Positions 16,041-25,644 of a stretch of 64,000 bases of DNA are shown here, one piece after another (position 1 is the stretch's first letter; each line of letters starts with the position of its first letter). Position numbers and translations under genes: made by a program. This DNA is from Flavivirga jejuensis (GTDB lineage: Bacteria > Bacteroidota > Bacteroidia > Flavobacteriales > Flavobacteriaceae): positions 310,001 through 374,000 of the forward strand of contig NZ_JAUOEL010000003.1 of assembly GCF_030540765.1 (NCBI RefSeq), read 5' to 3'. The notes under the pieces were generated by a model. It did no database searches and was not told where the DNA came from. It saw only the letters and a program-made list of their open reading frames with translations.

Positions 16041-18512
16041 TTAATGATTTAGGCGCCACTCAATATCGCCGTTTTCAAGACTCCAATCATGACCAAAATA
16101 ACCAGCTACTTCTACATGCTCAATTCCGTTTTGGTATAATGATGGTGTAAAAATCATCATATCTGGAATATCAGCTCCAGATCCAAAATATTTGTTAGGT
16201 GTTACTGCTTTAAAGCCCAACATTCCAGAACCAGAAACAACTCCTACTAATGCTGTTTTGCTATCTTTTCTTGGATAAGTAAAATAGACTCCAAATTCCG
16301 TTCCTTTTAACTTTTTCTGTCCAATTTTAACCTCATTGCGTTTAACCTGAATGGGAGCTTTTGATAGAAGTGATTTCCAAGCAGCATTCGTTGTGGCATT
16401 ACCATAAAGAATAACCGACCTATCTTTAAATTTAGAAAGTGAAAATTCTTTATCTGAAATAATATCTATAGAACCATTGCCTCTATAATAAAAGGTTTCG
16501 GCATCAAACCGTGCTTTATTAAAAGCCCACTGGTTTTCTTCTTTTGTCCCTTTGGTAGCATACACAAAAAGCATATTGTTTTTAAAGGCTTCCTTGAAAT
16601 GGCCATATCTCAATGGATTTTTTTCAAAAGTATTTTCTGGTTTTTCAGTAAGTGCCCACACGCCGTTTTCTTTTTCGAACCAAACATCTTTTCCTTTATA
16701 AGATGCTAAATTAGCAAAAACGTTCTCATCAACTTTAATTTGAACAGTATCTGAACTTATACAATGTTTTAAATCGACTTTAAACTTCTTTAAATTTTCT
16801 GTTTCAATAGTAATTGATCTCTTTTTTAGAACGTCATTTTTTTTCTTTTGCTTATCAGTTCTAACATTTTGGCTCACTTTTACTCCACAAAACTCAAATT
16901 GCTTTTCTTGTTGATACACTGTCACATAGCGACTTTCTGAAGAAACTCCCGGACGTGCTGTACGAAACTCAAAATTTTTAACATCACCATTATCTGGAAT
17001 AGTATGCCATTTAAAATAATCGAATATGTTGCTAAAATCTATTCCAAACCAATGCTTTTTATCTTCATATTCATAGTATGCAAAATCGGGATGAAATTCG
17101 CTTAAATGCTTTCGCATAAATCTTGCTTGTTCTACAGATACGACATCATCTGCATCGCCATGCTGAATATAAACACCATGATGTAAATAATTTTTTGATA
17201 ATTCTAAAGTATAGCTTGCATGACTCGCACTAGCTAACATATTTTCCATTGGCGATGGATTTTCTTCTTTTTCTTTATTAGCATAAGAAAACAAAGAATA
17301 CCACCCTGCTATTGGAGAAATGGCGGCCCATTTGTTTGGGAATGTAGCGCCTATTTGCCAGGTCCCATGACCTCCCATAGAATGTCCTGTTAAATACGTA
17401 CGACTTGGATCTGTTCCATACATTTTTTCTGCTATTTCTTGTACTTCCATAGCATCCCATCGGCCCCAATCTTCCCAGTTAAAACCGTAGTCTCTTCTGT
17501 TGGTGGGTGCAATAACATGTCCCCAGTCTTTTGCTTTATATTGAACAGCCTGATTTCTTGCTTCTACATTAGCACCATGCAATGAAAGGAACATGGCTGG
17601 TTTTTTATCAGACGCTATAACGCCTTCTCTAACCGAAAAATATTGTAAACTTCCATCTATTTTTGATATAAATGTCCTTGAATAACGCTCTTGAGGTGTT
17701 CTTACATGATATAAAATAGCGCTTTCATCTAATAACTTTGAACCTTCATATAGTTTAACAGAAACTCTTACGGTGTCTTTTTCTGTGTAATTATCTTGTA
17801 CTTTATAAGGCACTTTTCGCATGGCTAACGGAATGATAGTTGGTACCTTTGTTTCTAGTACAGTTCCATTAGATTCTGATACTATCCTCAGGTTTTTTTG
17901 CGCTTTTCCTGTCGCATTTAATATTCGAATAGACCCCATTTTAACATCACTTTCAGTAGTGATAAAATCGGCTTTTGTCATATCTCTTTTTAATAAAGAA
18001 ATCGGTTTTTTAACAGGCAATAATGTCATGTTAACTTGCCCTCTGCCTCCTTTTACTAAAAAGGTGTTTTCTCCTTGTATTAATTCTATAGGATGAAAAA
18101 CCAAATGTTTGTTATATACATCTCCACCACGAGGAATACCATTTACAAATAGTTCTGAATGACCAGAGACTTCAAGGATTTTAATCCCTGCTTTTGGTGC
18201 ATTATAAGTAACATATAAATAGCCGCCGCGCAATTTTCTACTTCTAAAAACGTCCTTTTCATCAGCTTTTATCTTTTCCCACCGTTGTACATCTCCTTGT
18301 CTGTTAACGCCAACAGAATCATTTTCAATGGGTTTTGAAAAACTGTTTGTAATGAACTTATGAAACACAGGGTTTGTGAAAATAATAGAACGCCTACCTT
18401 TTTCTGTAGAACCAACCACTAAACCTTCTTTTAAAACAATAGTATCCTGCGCGTTAAGTTCGATTCCAAAAAACGTAATGGCTATAAAAACTAAAAAACG
18501 GTACTTTACCAT
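16041..18512 (-). CDS. Prolyl-oligopeptidase-type alpha/beta hydrolase, probable carbohydrate esterase
   Basis: This 823-residue secreted enzyme has the signal MVKYRFLVFIAITFFGIELNA. The N-terminal 270 residues are beta-rich (LEVSGHSELFVNGIPRGGDV resembles a carbohydrate-binding sandwich). Residues about 300-520 form an alpha/beta hydrolase of the S9/esterase-D type: FLSLHGANVEAR, the nucleophile elbow GHSMGG with Ser378, IQHGDADDVVSVEQARFM for the acid, and KKHWFG for the His. The last 300 residues are beta-rich and unassigned. In polysaccharide loci such proteins are usually deacetylases or other esterases acting on decorated sugars, sometimes peptidases. Here it could remove O-acetyl groups that block the fucosidases or hexosaminidases. 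The substrate is inferred. Confidence 0.75.
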   Translation of the reverse strand: MVKYRFLVFIAITFFGIELNAQDTIVLKEGLVVGSTEKGRRSIIFTNPVFHKFITNSFSKPIENDSVGVNRQGDVQRWEKIKADEKDVFRSRKLRGGYLYVTYNAPKAGIKILEVSGHSELFVNGIPRGGDVYNKHLVFHPIELIQGENTFLVKGGRGQVNMTLLPVKKPISLLKRDMTKADFITTESDVKMGSIRILNATGKAQKNLRIVSESNGTVLETKVPTIIPLAMRKVPYKVQDNYTEKDTVRVSVKLYEGSKLLDESAILYHVRTPQERYSRTFISKIDGSLQYFSVREGVIASDKKPAMFLSLHGANVEARNQAVQYKAKDWGHVIAPTNRRDYGFNWEDWGRWDAMEVQEIAEKMYGTDPSRTYLTGHSMGGHGTWQIGATFPNKWAAISPIAGWYSLFSYANKEKEENPSPMENMLASASHASYTLELSKNYLHHGVYIQHGDADDVVSVEQARFMRKHLSEFHPDFAYYEYEDKKHWFGIDFSNIFDYFKWHTIPDNGDVKNFEFRTARPGVSSESRYVTVYQQEKQFEFCGVKVSQNVRTDKQKKKNDVLKKRSITIETENLKKFKVDLKHCISSDTVQIKVDENVFANLASYKGKDVWFEKENGVWALTEKPENTFEKNPLRYGHFKEAFKNNMLFVYATKGTKEENQWAFNKARFDAETFYYRGNGSIDIISDKEFSLSKFKDRSVILYGNATTNAAWKSLLSKAPIQVKRNEVKIGQKKLKGTEFGVYFTYPRKDSKTALVGVVSGSGMLGFKAVTPNKYFGSGADIPDMMIFTPSLYQNGIEHVEVAGYFGHDWSLENGDIEWRLNH

Positions 18513-18533
18513 AAGACATTCTATTCTAATTAT

Positions 18534-19847
18534 TTATTTGATTTTAAGCTTCAAAACGGTGTCTATTGTATCGTTTGAATCCATTTTTGTGTAAAGAAAA
18601 GTGCCTTCTTTTAACTGTTTAAACTTAATTTTTGTTTTACCATCAAAAGATGTTGCAGAAGTAATTTTTTCTTTTAGCTCTGGTATAAAAATGTAAGGTT
18701 CTTTGGTAGGGTTTAATATATGTACATACAATACCTTATCTTTTTTTGTTATGGTGCCCCATTTTTGAGTTTTAATAACATTTCCTCTTGTTCCGTATAC
18801 GCTTTCCCCATATTTAGTTGTCCATGCTCCAACTTCTTTTAATGTTTGCACAAATTCAGGTTGAATTTCGCCATTAGGCATCGGGCCAACATTTAATAGT
18901 AAATTGCCATTTTTCCCTGCAGCATTCACTAAAAAATGAATAAGCTGTTTTGTGGATTTGTATTTTTTATCATTCAAATTAAAACCCCACGATTTAGCCA
19001 TGGTCGCACAAGATTCTAATGGCAGTTGACTTACTTTAACGCCTTTGCTATATCCGCCTTTATTCTCACCTGGTAAATCTCTTTCAAAAGTTTGAATATC
19101 TTCTCCAGGAATAGGTGTTAAATGGTGGTTGTTTGCTATTAAAGTACTTGGGCTTAATTCGTGAATTAATGAATAGATCTCATTATAGCGCCAATCTGCT
19201 TTTTTTCGTTCCCAATGGCCATCAAACCAAATACAGCCAATTTCACCATAATTAGTAAGCAATTCTGTTAATTGCGCTTTCATAAACGCGATATATTTAT
19301 CCCAATCTGCATCAACAGGCTTCCCGTCTACTATTTTATGTCCGAAACCATAATCTTCTCTGGCCCAATCTAACAAAGAGTAATAAAAATTTAATTTGAT
19401 GCCTTCTTTTTTACAGGCTTCGGCTAATTCTTTTAAAGGGTCTCTATCAAATCGTGTGGCATCTATAATATCATAATCTGTAGCCTTAGAGTCAAACATG
19501 CTAAAACTATCATGATGACGCGAGGTAATGGTAATGTATTTCATGCCCGCAGATTTTGCTATTTGTACCCATTCTTCGGCATTAAAATCTTGAGGATTAA
19601 AAAACTTAGTCAGTTTTTTATAAGTATCATTCTTAATTTTTTGCTGATACATCACCCATTCTCCATCACCTAAAACACTATAGATTCCCCAGTGAATAAA
19701 CATACCAAATTTCATGTCTTGAAATTCCTGACGGCTTTCTAGGTTACCAGCAGTTGGTGTATACTCTGGCATGGGATAAGCATAATCTTGAGCATTAGCG
19801 CTAAAGAATATTAAACTCAATAAGCATAGTAGTCCTAATTTCTTCAT
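18534..19847 (-). CDS. GH29 alpha-L-fucosidase
   Basis: This 437-residue secreted retaining fucosidase has the signal peptide MKKLGLLCLLSLIFFSANA. Hallmarks are KFGMFIHWGIYSV at about 47-58, ITSRHHDSFSMFDS at about 108-121, NFYYSLLDW and WFDGHW, with Asp209 as the probable nucleophile. The barrel is followed by a short C-terminal sandwich; the LLLNVGPMPNGEI segment is a family marker. The compact size matches GH29 members without extra modules. Specificity could be alpha-1,3/1,4 branches or core fucose of N-glycans. It lies 21 bases from the esterase gene and 36 bases from the GH92 gene. The GH29 at 38059 is quite different in sequence, so the two probably serve different fucose linkages. Confidence 0.93.
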   Translation of the reverse strand: MKKLGLLCLLSLIFFSANAQDYAYPMPEYTPTAGNLESRQEFQDMKFGMFIHWGIYSVLGDGEWVMYQQKIKNDTYKKLTKFFNPQDFNAEEWVQIAKSAGMKYITITSRHHDSFSMFDSKATDYDIIDATRFDRDPLKELAEACKKEGIKLNFYYSLLDWAREDYGFGHKIVDGKPVDADWDKYIAFMKAQLTELLTNYGEIGCIWFDGHWERKKADWRYNEIYSLIHELSPSTLIANNHHLTPIPGEDIQTFERDLPGENKGGYSKGVKVSQLPLESCATMAKSWGFNLNDKKYKSTKQLIHFLVNAAGKNGNLLLNVGPMPNGEIQPEFVQTLKEVGAWTTKYGESVYGTRGNVIKTQKWGTITKKDKVLYVHILNPTKEPYIFIPELKEKITSATSFDGKTKIKFKQLKEGTFLYTKMDSNDTIDTVLKLKIK

Positions 19848-19883
19848 CTTCTTTTTATTTTAAATTTTTTATTAATTGTTTTT

Positions 19884-22214
19884 TTAATTTATTACAGGTT
19901 CAGGACCCATTTGCATTTCTAAAATTCCGCCTTTGGTAATTTCTTGGTGTGAGATCCAAAAACGGTTTAAAGCTTTGCCATTCAATTTTATAGATTGTAT
20001 ATAAATATTCGTATTTGAATTATTATTGGCAATAATTTTAAAAGTCTTTCCTGTGTAATAATTACGATCTAAATTAATTTCGATTTCATTAAAAACAGGG
20101 CTTGTTATCTGGTATTTATTATCACCTGGAGCAATAGGGTGTATGCCTATTGAAGCCAATACATACCAAGCAGACATTTGTCCAACATCTTCATTACCAC
20201 ATAATCCGTAGGCATCAGTTCCGTAAGCGTCACTACAAATTTGTCGTGTTATTTTTTGAGTTAAATGTGGCACACCTGCTTCGTTAAGCATAAAAGGAAC
20301 ATGATGTACAGGCTCATTTGGGTGGTTATAATAATTATTCCACAGAAAATCATCTGGTGTATTTTCAAAGAAAGAAATTAATTCGTTTTTAAAAGCTTCT
20401 TCACCTCCCATTAGCGTTTTTAACCCCTCAATATCATGTGGTACAAACCAGCCTTGTTGGTAAGGATTACTTTCAATACAACCTTGTCCGTGAACCGTTT
20501 TTCCTTTCCATTCCAACCAAGTTCCTGTGCTGTCTTTGGCTCTAAACCAATTCACCTCATCGTTCCAAATATTCTTATAGTTTTCACTTTTCTTTAAATA
20601 GTCTTCTGCGATGTCATTTTTACCTAAAGACTTTGCCATAGTCGCTAAAGCCCAATCGGAATACGCATATTCAAGTGTTTTTGAAATATGCTTTTGTGTA
20701 TAACCTAATGTGCCATTACCTGTATTGTCCACGGTATTTTTAGAATAGGTGAAGGCCTTTTCGATATCATAATTACGAATGCCTTTTTCGTAAGCATCAA
20801 CAATTACAGAAACGGCTGGATTGCCTAACATACAACCAGAGTAAGAGTTTAGCATTTCCCAACGTGGTAAATACCCATTACCACTTAGCTCTGCCATTTG
20901 TAATAGCGAATTAATTTCATCATTCACCAACGTGGGATTTATGATGGTTTGTAAAGGGAACTGCGAACGAAACACATCCCAACCACTAAAAATGGTACGA
21001 TAGGTAAAATCTTTTGTTTGATGTATTTTTTTATCGGCTCCTATATAATTCCCATTAACATCGGAAAATGTGCGCGGGTCAATCATAGTATGGTAAAGTG
21101 CCGTATAAAAAATAGTTTTCTCAGTATCGCTAGCACCTGTAACCTTTATGCCTTTTAAGGATTCACTCCAAAGGTTACGAGCTTCTTGTTGGGTTTTCTC
21201 AAAGTCCCAATGATTGATATCGTGTTCTAAGTTTTCTTTTGCACCTGCAACACTTACAAATGAAATTCCGCTTTTCACTAAAACTTGTTCCCCTGCATTC
21301 GTACTAAAATTGGTATAAAAACCTAAATGCTTACCCTGCATTTCATTTTTGCCTTCAAATATTTCGGCATTTTTTACGGCTAATTGATAATCATCTTGTC
21401 TTATAAAACGCATTTTCCTGGGAACATCTGGAATATCGGCACTCCAAATACCATAGTCTTTTAATGGCTTGCTAAATTCACAGTAGAAATACACAATATA
21501 ATCGGCTTTACCAGCACCAGCACCCCAACCACCACCTTCTGGAGGGCATTTCATCCACCCAGAAATCGTGTTTTCATTCACTACTTTTATATATTGTTCT
21601 GTTGACGTACCACCGACTCTACGTGATAAATCGATTTGAATTCTTGAACGGTCATTTTCAGGGTATGTAAACCGAATAATCCCTGCTCTTGGTGCCGAAG
21701 TAAGTTCTGCTTTAACCTTATAATCATCTAAAGTTACGGCGTAATACCCCGCTTTTGTAACTTCAGTATCATGTGAAAATCTGGAACGATAACCGCTTTC
21801 AGGATTATCAGGAATACCACGATTTGTTTGTAACTTACCAGTTGTTGGGGTGACTAAAAAATTCCCTAAATCGCCAAACCAACCCACGCCACTCATGTGT
21901 GTAAAACTAAAACCTTCAAGTGTTGGGTGCGCGTATGAATAGCCAGAACCATTATCGCCACCAGAAAAGGTATCAGGACTTAATTGTACCAGTCCAAAAG
22001 GTGTTGCAGCACCTGGAAATGTTTTACCAAAACCATGCGCATCTTTAGACTTTTTACCATAAGTAATGGCTCCAATTATAGGATCTATATAATCTACTGG
22101 TTGCTTTTCAGCTTGTGCTAATTCTTTTTTAGTTTTTGAAGAACAAGAAACCACAACTAAGACACTTAGTGCTAGACAAAAATAAAATGATATTTCTCTT
22201 TTTTTAATTCTCAT
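19884..22214 (-). CDS. GH92 alpha-mannosidase, lipoprotein
   Basis: This is a 776-residue family GH92 exo-mannosidase. The lipobox is LVVVSCSSKT. The N-terminal sandwich carries YIDPIIGAITYG, then FGKTFPGAATPFGLVQLSPD and GFSFTHMSGVGWFGD. The helical domain has the loop HPNEPVHHVPFM near residue 632 and CGNEDVGQMSAW near 675. The NEPVHH loop differs from the NEPSHH of the paralogues at 7572 and 51284, hinting at a different linkage or leaving group. The chain is somewhat longer, with an insertion around residues 255-285. It follows a sulfatase gene by 25 bases, and a sulfatase beside a mannosidase would fit 6-sulfo-mannose or sulfated antennae. Periplasmic or surface location by lipid anchor is expected. 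Confidence 0.94.
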   Translation of the reverse strand: MRIKKREISFYFCLALSVLVVVSCSSKTKKELAQAEKQPVDYIDPIIGAITYGKKSKDAHGFGKTFPGAATPFGLVQLSPDTFSGGDNGSGYSYAHPTLEGFSFTHMSGVGWFGDLGNFLVTPTTGKLQTNRGIPDNPESGYRSRFSHDTEVTKAGYYAVTLDDYKVKAELTSAPRAGIIRFTYPENDRSRIQIDLSRRVGGTSTEQYIKVVNENTISGWMKCPPEGGGWGAGAGKADYIVYFYCEFSKPLKDYGIWSADIPDVPRKMRFIRQDDYQLAVKNAEIFEGKNEMQGKHLGFYTNFSTNAGEQVLVKSGISFVSVAGAKENLEHDINHWDFEKTQQEARNLWSESLKGIKVTGASDTEKTIFYTALYHTMIDPRTFSDVNGNYIGADKKIHQTKDFTYRTIFSGWDVFRSQFPLQTIINPTLVNDEINSLLQMAELSGNGYLPRWEMLNSYSGCMLGNPAVSVIVDAYEKGIRNYDIEKAFTYSKNTVDNTGNGTLGYTQKHISKTLEYAYSDWALATMAKSLGKNDIAEDYLKKSENYKNIWNDEVNWFRAKDSTGTWLEWKGKTVHGQGCIESNPYQQGWFVPHDIEGLKTLMGGEEAFKNELISFFENTPDDFLWNNYYNHPNEPVHHVPFMLNEAGVPHLTQKITRQICSDAYGTDAYGLCGNEDVGQMSAWYVLASIGIHPIAPGDNKYQITSPVFNEIEINLDRNYYTGKTFKIIANNNSNTNIYIQSIKLNGKALNRFWISHQEITKGGILEMQMGPEPVIN

Positions 22215-22239
22215 ATAGGCATCTTATTCTTTTATGATA

Positions 22240-23727
22240 TTAATGTGCTGATTCTTTTTGGATCGTTCTTGTTTTATAGATATCTACAGGCACATCATTC
22301 TCGAGTAATTTCCCAGATGTTGTTCTTCCGTTTTCGACAATCTGCTTTAATTCTTTTGTTAGTTTCTTTACAACTCTTGGGTGTTTTTTATAAACATTGG
22401 TTGTCTCTTCTTCATCGCAATTCATATTATATAGTTGAATTTCTGGAAGATTTTTTTTTCTCGCTGCATTATCCTTTGGATTTGTCCAACCACCAGAACC
22501 TGGTGTAAGTTCTAGTTTCCATTTTTTATTTCGAATAGAAAACTTTCCGTTTATTGAATGATGGATTACAAGATTATAGTCTGTTTTTGCTTTTTTATTC
22601 TTTAACATGGATAAAATGCTATACGAGTCAACTCCTGTATTTTCAGATACATTCATACCTATAATTTCTGCACAAGTAGCCATTAAACTCGTTTGACAAA
22701 TTAGTTTATCGTTTATTGTATTTGCTTCTATTTTTTCTGGCCACCTCACCATAAACGGTATTCTATGGCCGCCTTCCCAAATATCAGATTTAGAACCTCG
22801 AAAATTGGCGCTTGGGTAATGCCCGAACTCTTTTTCTAGTTTTTTACCTTTTGCTACAGGGTAAGAGCATCCGTTATCACTAGTAAAAAATACAAGCGTA
22901 TTATCTGCTATTCCGTTTTTCTTTAAAGCATCGAGAACACGACCAATAACGCCATCGGTTTCCATTACAAAATCGGCATAATCGCCCATGCCACTTTTAC
23001 CTTTCCATTCTTCTGAAGGAACCACAGGGCTATGTGGAGAATTAAGTGCTAAGTATAAAAAGAAAGGTTCTTTTTGTTGAGACGCCTTAGCAATGTAATC
23101 TGTAGTATGGTCTCCTAAAAATTGCAACATTTTAATGGGTGGCATTTTATCAACCACTTTATCATCTTTAATTACGGTTTGCATAACTCTAGAATGGTGA
23201 AACCCAATATAGGAATCAAAACCACGTGTTATTGGTCCATTCGGTACAGTAGCTCCAATAGGAGCTCCTAATATTTTTTTACCATCATATATTTCATAAG
23301 GCACTCCTTGATCATTTACAAAACTAAATCCTAAATGCCATTTACCAATGGCTGCTGTATTGTAACCTGATTTTTTTAGCATTGCAGGAACTGTTTCTTG
23401 ATTTTCCGCAATTAAAGGCTCTAATTCACCACCACCACTTAAAACGCCTTTTTGCAATCTTGAACGCCATGCATAACGACCTGTTAAAATAGCATATCGA
23501 GACGGTGTACACACTGCAGATGCGGAGTGCGCATCGGTAAACGTCATAGATTCTTTGGCAAAAGCATCTATTTTTGGAGTCAAGATTTTTCCCTTTTCAG
23601 GATTTAATACCTGTACGTCACCATAGCCTAAATCATCACAAATAATATATACAATATTTGGTTTCTCTTGGGCAGAAGCAAAGCCTGCAATTAACATAAA
23701 TAGTGTTACCAATTTTGAAATTCTCAT
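22240..23727 (-). CDS. S1-family sulfatase (arylsulfatase A type)
   Basis: This 495-residue type I sulfatase has the signal MRISKLVTLFMLIAGFASA. The metal site begins IVYIICDDLGYGD. VCTPSRYAILTGR holds Cys73, to be converted to formylglycine, so the enzyme depends on a maturase (not in the window). GKWHLGF, SPHSPVVP and FFTSDNG are further S1 hallmarks. The segment GAPIGATVPNGPITRGFDSY is like sulfatases that act on 6-sulfated galactose or GalNAc (S1_15-like), but I cannot fix the subfamily by eye. It sits 4 bases after the GH20 stop and 25 before the GH92 start, so it probably unmasks a residue for one of these. The C-terminal subdomain is complete. Confidence 0.92.
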   Translation of the reverse strand: MRISKLVTLFMLIAGFASAQEKPNIVYIICDDLGYGDVQVLNPEKGKILTPKIDAFAKESMTFTDAHSASAVCTPSRYAILTGRYAWRSRLQKGVLSGGGELEPLIAENQETVPAMLKKSGYNTAAIGKWHLGFSFVNDQGVPYEIYDGKKILGAPIGATVPNGPITRGFDSYIGFHHSRVMQTVIKDDKVVDKMPPIKMLQFLGDHTTDYIAKASQQKEPFFLYLALNSPHSPVVPSEEWKGKSGMGDYADFVMETDGVIGRVLDALKKNGIADNTLVFFTSDNGCSYPVAKGKKLEKEFGHYPSANFRGSKSDIWEGGHRIPFMVRWPEKIEANTINDKLICQTSLMATCAEIIGMNVSENTGVDSYSILSMLKNKKAKTDYNLVIHHSINGKFSIRNKKWKLELTPGSGGWTNPKDNAARKKNLPEIQLYNMNCDEEETTNVYKKHPRVVKKLTKELKQIVENGRTTSGKLLENDVPVDIYKTRTIQKESAH

Positions 23728-23731
23728 CTTC

Positions 23732-25603
23732 TTATTTTAATCTTATTTCTGTTATGTTACTCAACAATTCGCCATTTTCATTAAACAACCCTGCTTTTAA
23801 AAGCGTTTTAGGTGTTGTTTTAAAATCACCCTCGTATTTAATTGCATTTGTTGTTGGATCGCTACCATCGAGCGTATAATAAATAGTATAGCCCACTGTT
23901 TCTGTTTTTAAAAACACAATGGCTTCCGTATTTAATTGATCGATTGCAAACGCTGGATACACTGTAAACATACTTTTTGCATAATTGACCTCATCTCTTT
24001 CTAAGCGTTTAAAATGATCCGTTTCTAAGGCATTCTGAAAACGTTCCCAATTTTTAACTTTTGGAGTACTCCAAGATACTTCGGCACTTGCCAATGTTCT
24101 TGGATATAACATATACTCAAAGTGTTCTTCGGTTGGTGTAAACTCTCCCCATAAACAGGTTTGATTTCCTAAAACTCTACTAGCCTCCTCTGCTGTTAAT
24201 TCTGATGGAATAGGCTCATGATTATAGACTTTAGATAAAGGCAATACGGAATTTGGACCTTCTGGTTCCATAAATGTTGGTCCCTGAACTCTACTAATAT
24301 AAGAATACAAATAGGACGTCATAATTGTTGGATAGCCTTCTCTTGGTGCTTGTAATTCTGGGGTATGTTTTCCTCTGCGCCAAGCCATAATCGTTGCGCC
24401 TTTTGCGCCTTTGCCACTCAAAATTTCATCCCAGCCTATCATTAATTTATTTTGAGCTGTAACTATTTTGTTTACTTTCTGAATAAAATGACTTTGCAAT
24501 TCTTCTTCATCTTTAAGGTTATTTTCTGCCTTTACTTTCTGACAGTGTGGACATTTTTTCCAATTGCCTTTATTGCATTCATCACCACCAATATGGATGT
24601 ATTTTGAAGGAAATAAATCGGCAACTTCTTTAATAACATTTTTTAAAAACGCATAAGTTGTTTCTTTGCCAGCGCATAATGCATTATCTGGAGCTTTACC
24701 ACCTACGGCAACTTCAAAATTAGCATCCGTTTCACCATCAAAACAAAATAACTCAGGATACGACGCTACTAATGCTTTACTGTGTCCAGGCACATCAATT
24801 TCTGGTATAATTTCAACATTTCTAGTTTTGGCATAAGCTATAACTTCTTTTATCTCTTCTTGTGTATAAAAACCACCTACTGTTTTTGGTTCTTCTGCTG
24901 TAGCTGGCTCGCGAGACCACCATGCTATCCCTGTTCTATCTGCTCTCCAAGCGCCTTTTTTTGTTAGGTTGGGATATTTTTTAATTTCAATTCTCCAACC
25001 TTGATCATCCACCAAATGCCAATGAAATTTGTTTATTTTATAAGATGATAACACATCTATTTGCTTTAAAATAAATGCTTTGGTTTGAAAATGACGTGAT
25101 ACATCTAACAAAACGCCTCTCCAATGAAACCTTGGGTTATCAGTAATAGTCATGTTTGGTATTGCTGTAGGTCCCTTTGTTCCTATAGGAATTGCTTGTC
25201 TTAAGGTTTGAAAACCATTAAACATACCTGCGTAATCGGTTGCTTTTATGGTAATTTTTGATGTATTAATTTCTAAAATATAACCTTCGGAATCTATGGA
25301 AGCATCTTTAACTTTCTCAAAAACAATATAATTAGAGCTAGCTGAGGCACGACCCGATTTAATAGTAAGCGATAATCCTGTGTCATTTGTGATTTTTGAT
25401 GCTACAATTGGTTTTAAATCTGCGTTATATTTTTTAGGAATAAAAATTTGTGTGTCTTTATCTAATTTAAACCCTCCTGAAACTAACACTACAGATTCTG
25501 GTTGCGGAATAAATGTATTTTGAATTTCTTGCGCATTAATAACACCCGAAAATATAAGAAGCAACAAAAACAATAAAGTTGTTTTTTTGCTATAAATATT
25601 CAT
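23732..25603 (-). CDS. GH20 beta-N-acetylhexosaminidase, secreted
   Basis: This GH20 hexosaminidase has the GH20b domain at about 30-155, barrel hallmarks FHWRGVLLDVSRHF and FHWHLVDDQGWRIEI, and catalytic Asp-Glu in HIGGDECNKGNW (Asp350-Glu351 of the longest frame). The C-terminus has one chitobiase-like beta-sandwich (VGYTIYYTLDGSDPT) and no further module. I prefer the ATG at 25603 (MNIYSKKTTLLFLLLLIFSG) because it gives a good Sec signal. The frame is open to a Met at 25630. Unlike the other three GH20s it lacks a lipobox Cys and has a plain signal peptide, so it may be soluble in the periplasm or secreted. It shares CPHCQK and GGDECNK features with the paralogues. Confidence 0.94.
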   Translation of the reverse strand: MNIYSKKTTLLFLLLLIFSGVINAQEIQNTFIPQPESVVLVSGGFKLDKDTQIFIPKKYNADLKPIVASKITNDTGLSLTIKSGRASASSNYIVFEKVKDASIDSEGYILEINTSKITIKATDYAGMFNGFQTLRQAIPIGTKGPTAIPNMTITDNPRFHWRGVLLDVSRHFQTKAFILKQIDVLSSYKINKFHWHLVDDQGWRIEIKKYPNLTKKGAWRADRTGIAWWSREPATAEEPKTVGGFYTQEEIKEVIAYAKTRNVEIIPEIDVPGHSKALVASYPELFCFDGETDANFEVAVGGKAPDNALCAGKETTYAFLKNVIKEVADLFPSKYIHIGGDECNKGNWKKCPHCQKVKAENNLKDEEELQSHFIQKVNKIVTAQNKLMIGWDEILSGKGAKGATIMAWRRGKHTPELQAPREGYPTIMTSYLYSYISRVQGPTFMEPEGPNSVLPLSKVYNHEPIPSELTAEEASRVLGNQTCLWGEFTPTEEHFEYMLYPRTLASAEVSWSTPKVKNWERFQNALETDHFKRLERDEVNYAKSMFTVYPAFAIDQLNTEAIVFLKTETVGYTIYYTLDGSDPTTNAIKYEGDFKTTPKTLLKAGLFNENGELLSNITEIRLK

Positions 25604-25644
25604 TTGATTTATTTTCTGAAGGCATTTCATGTATTATTCTTTTT

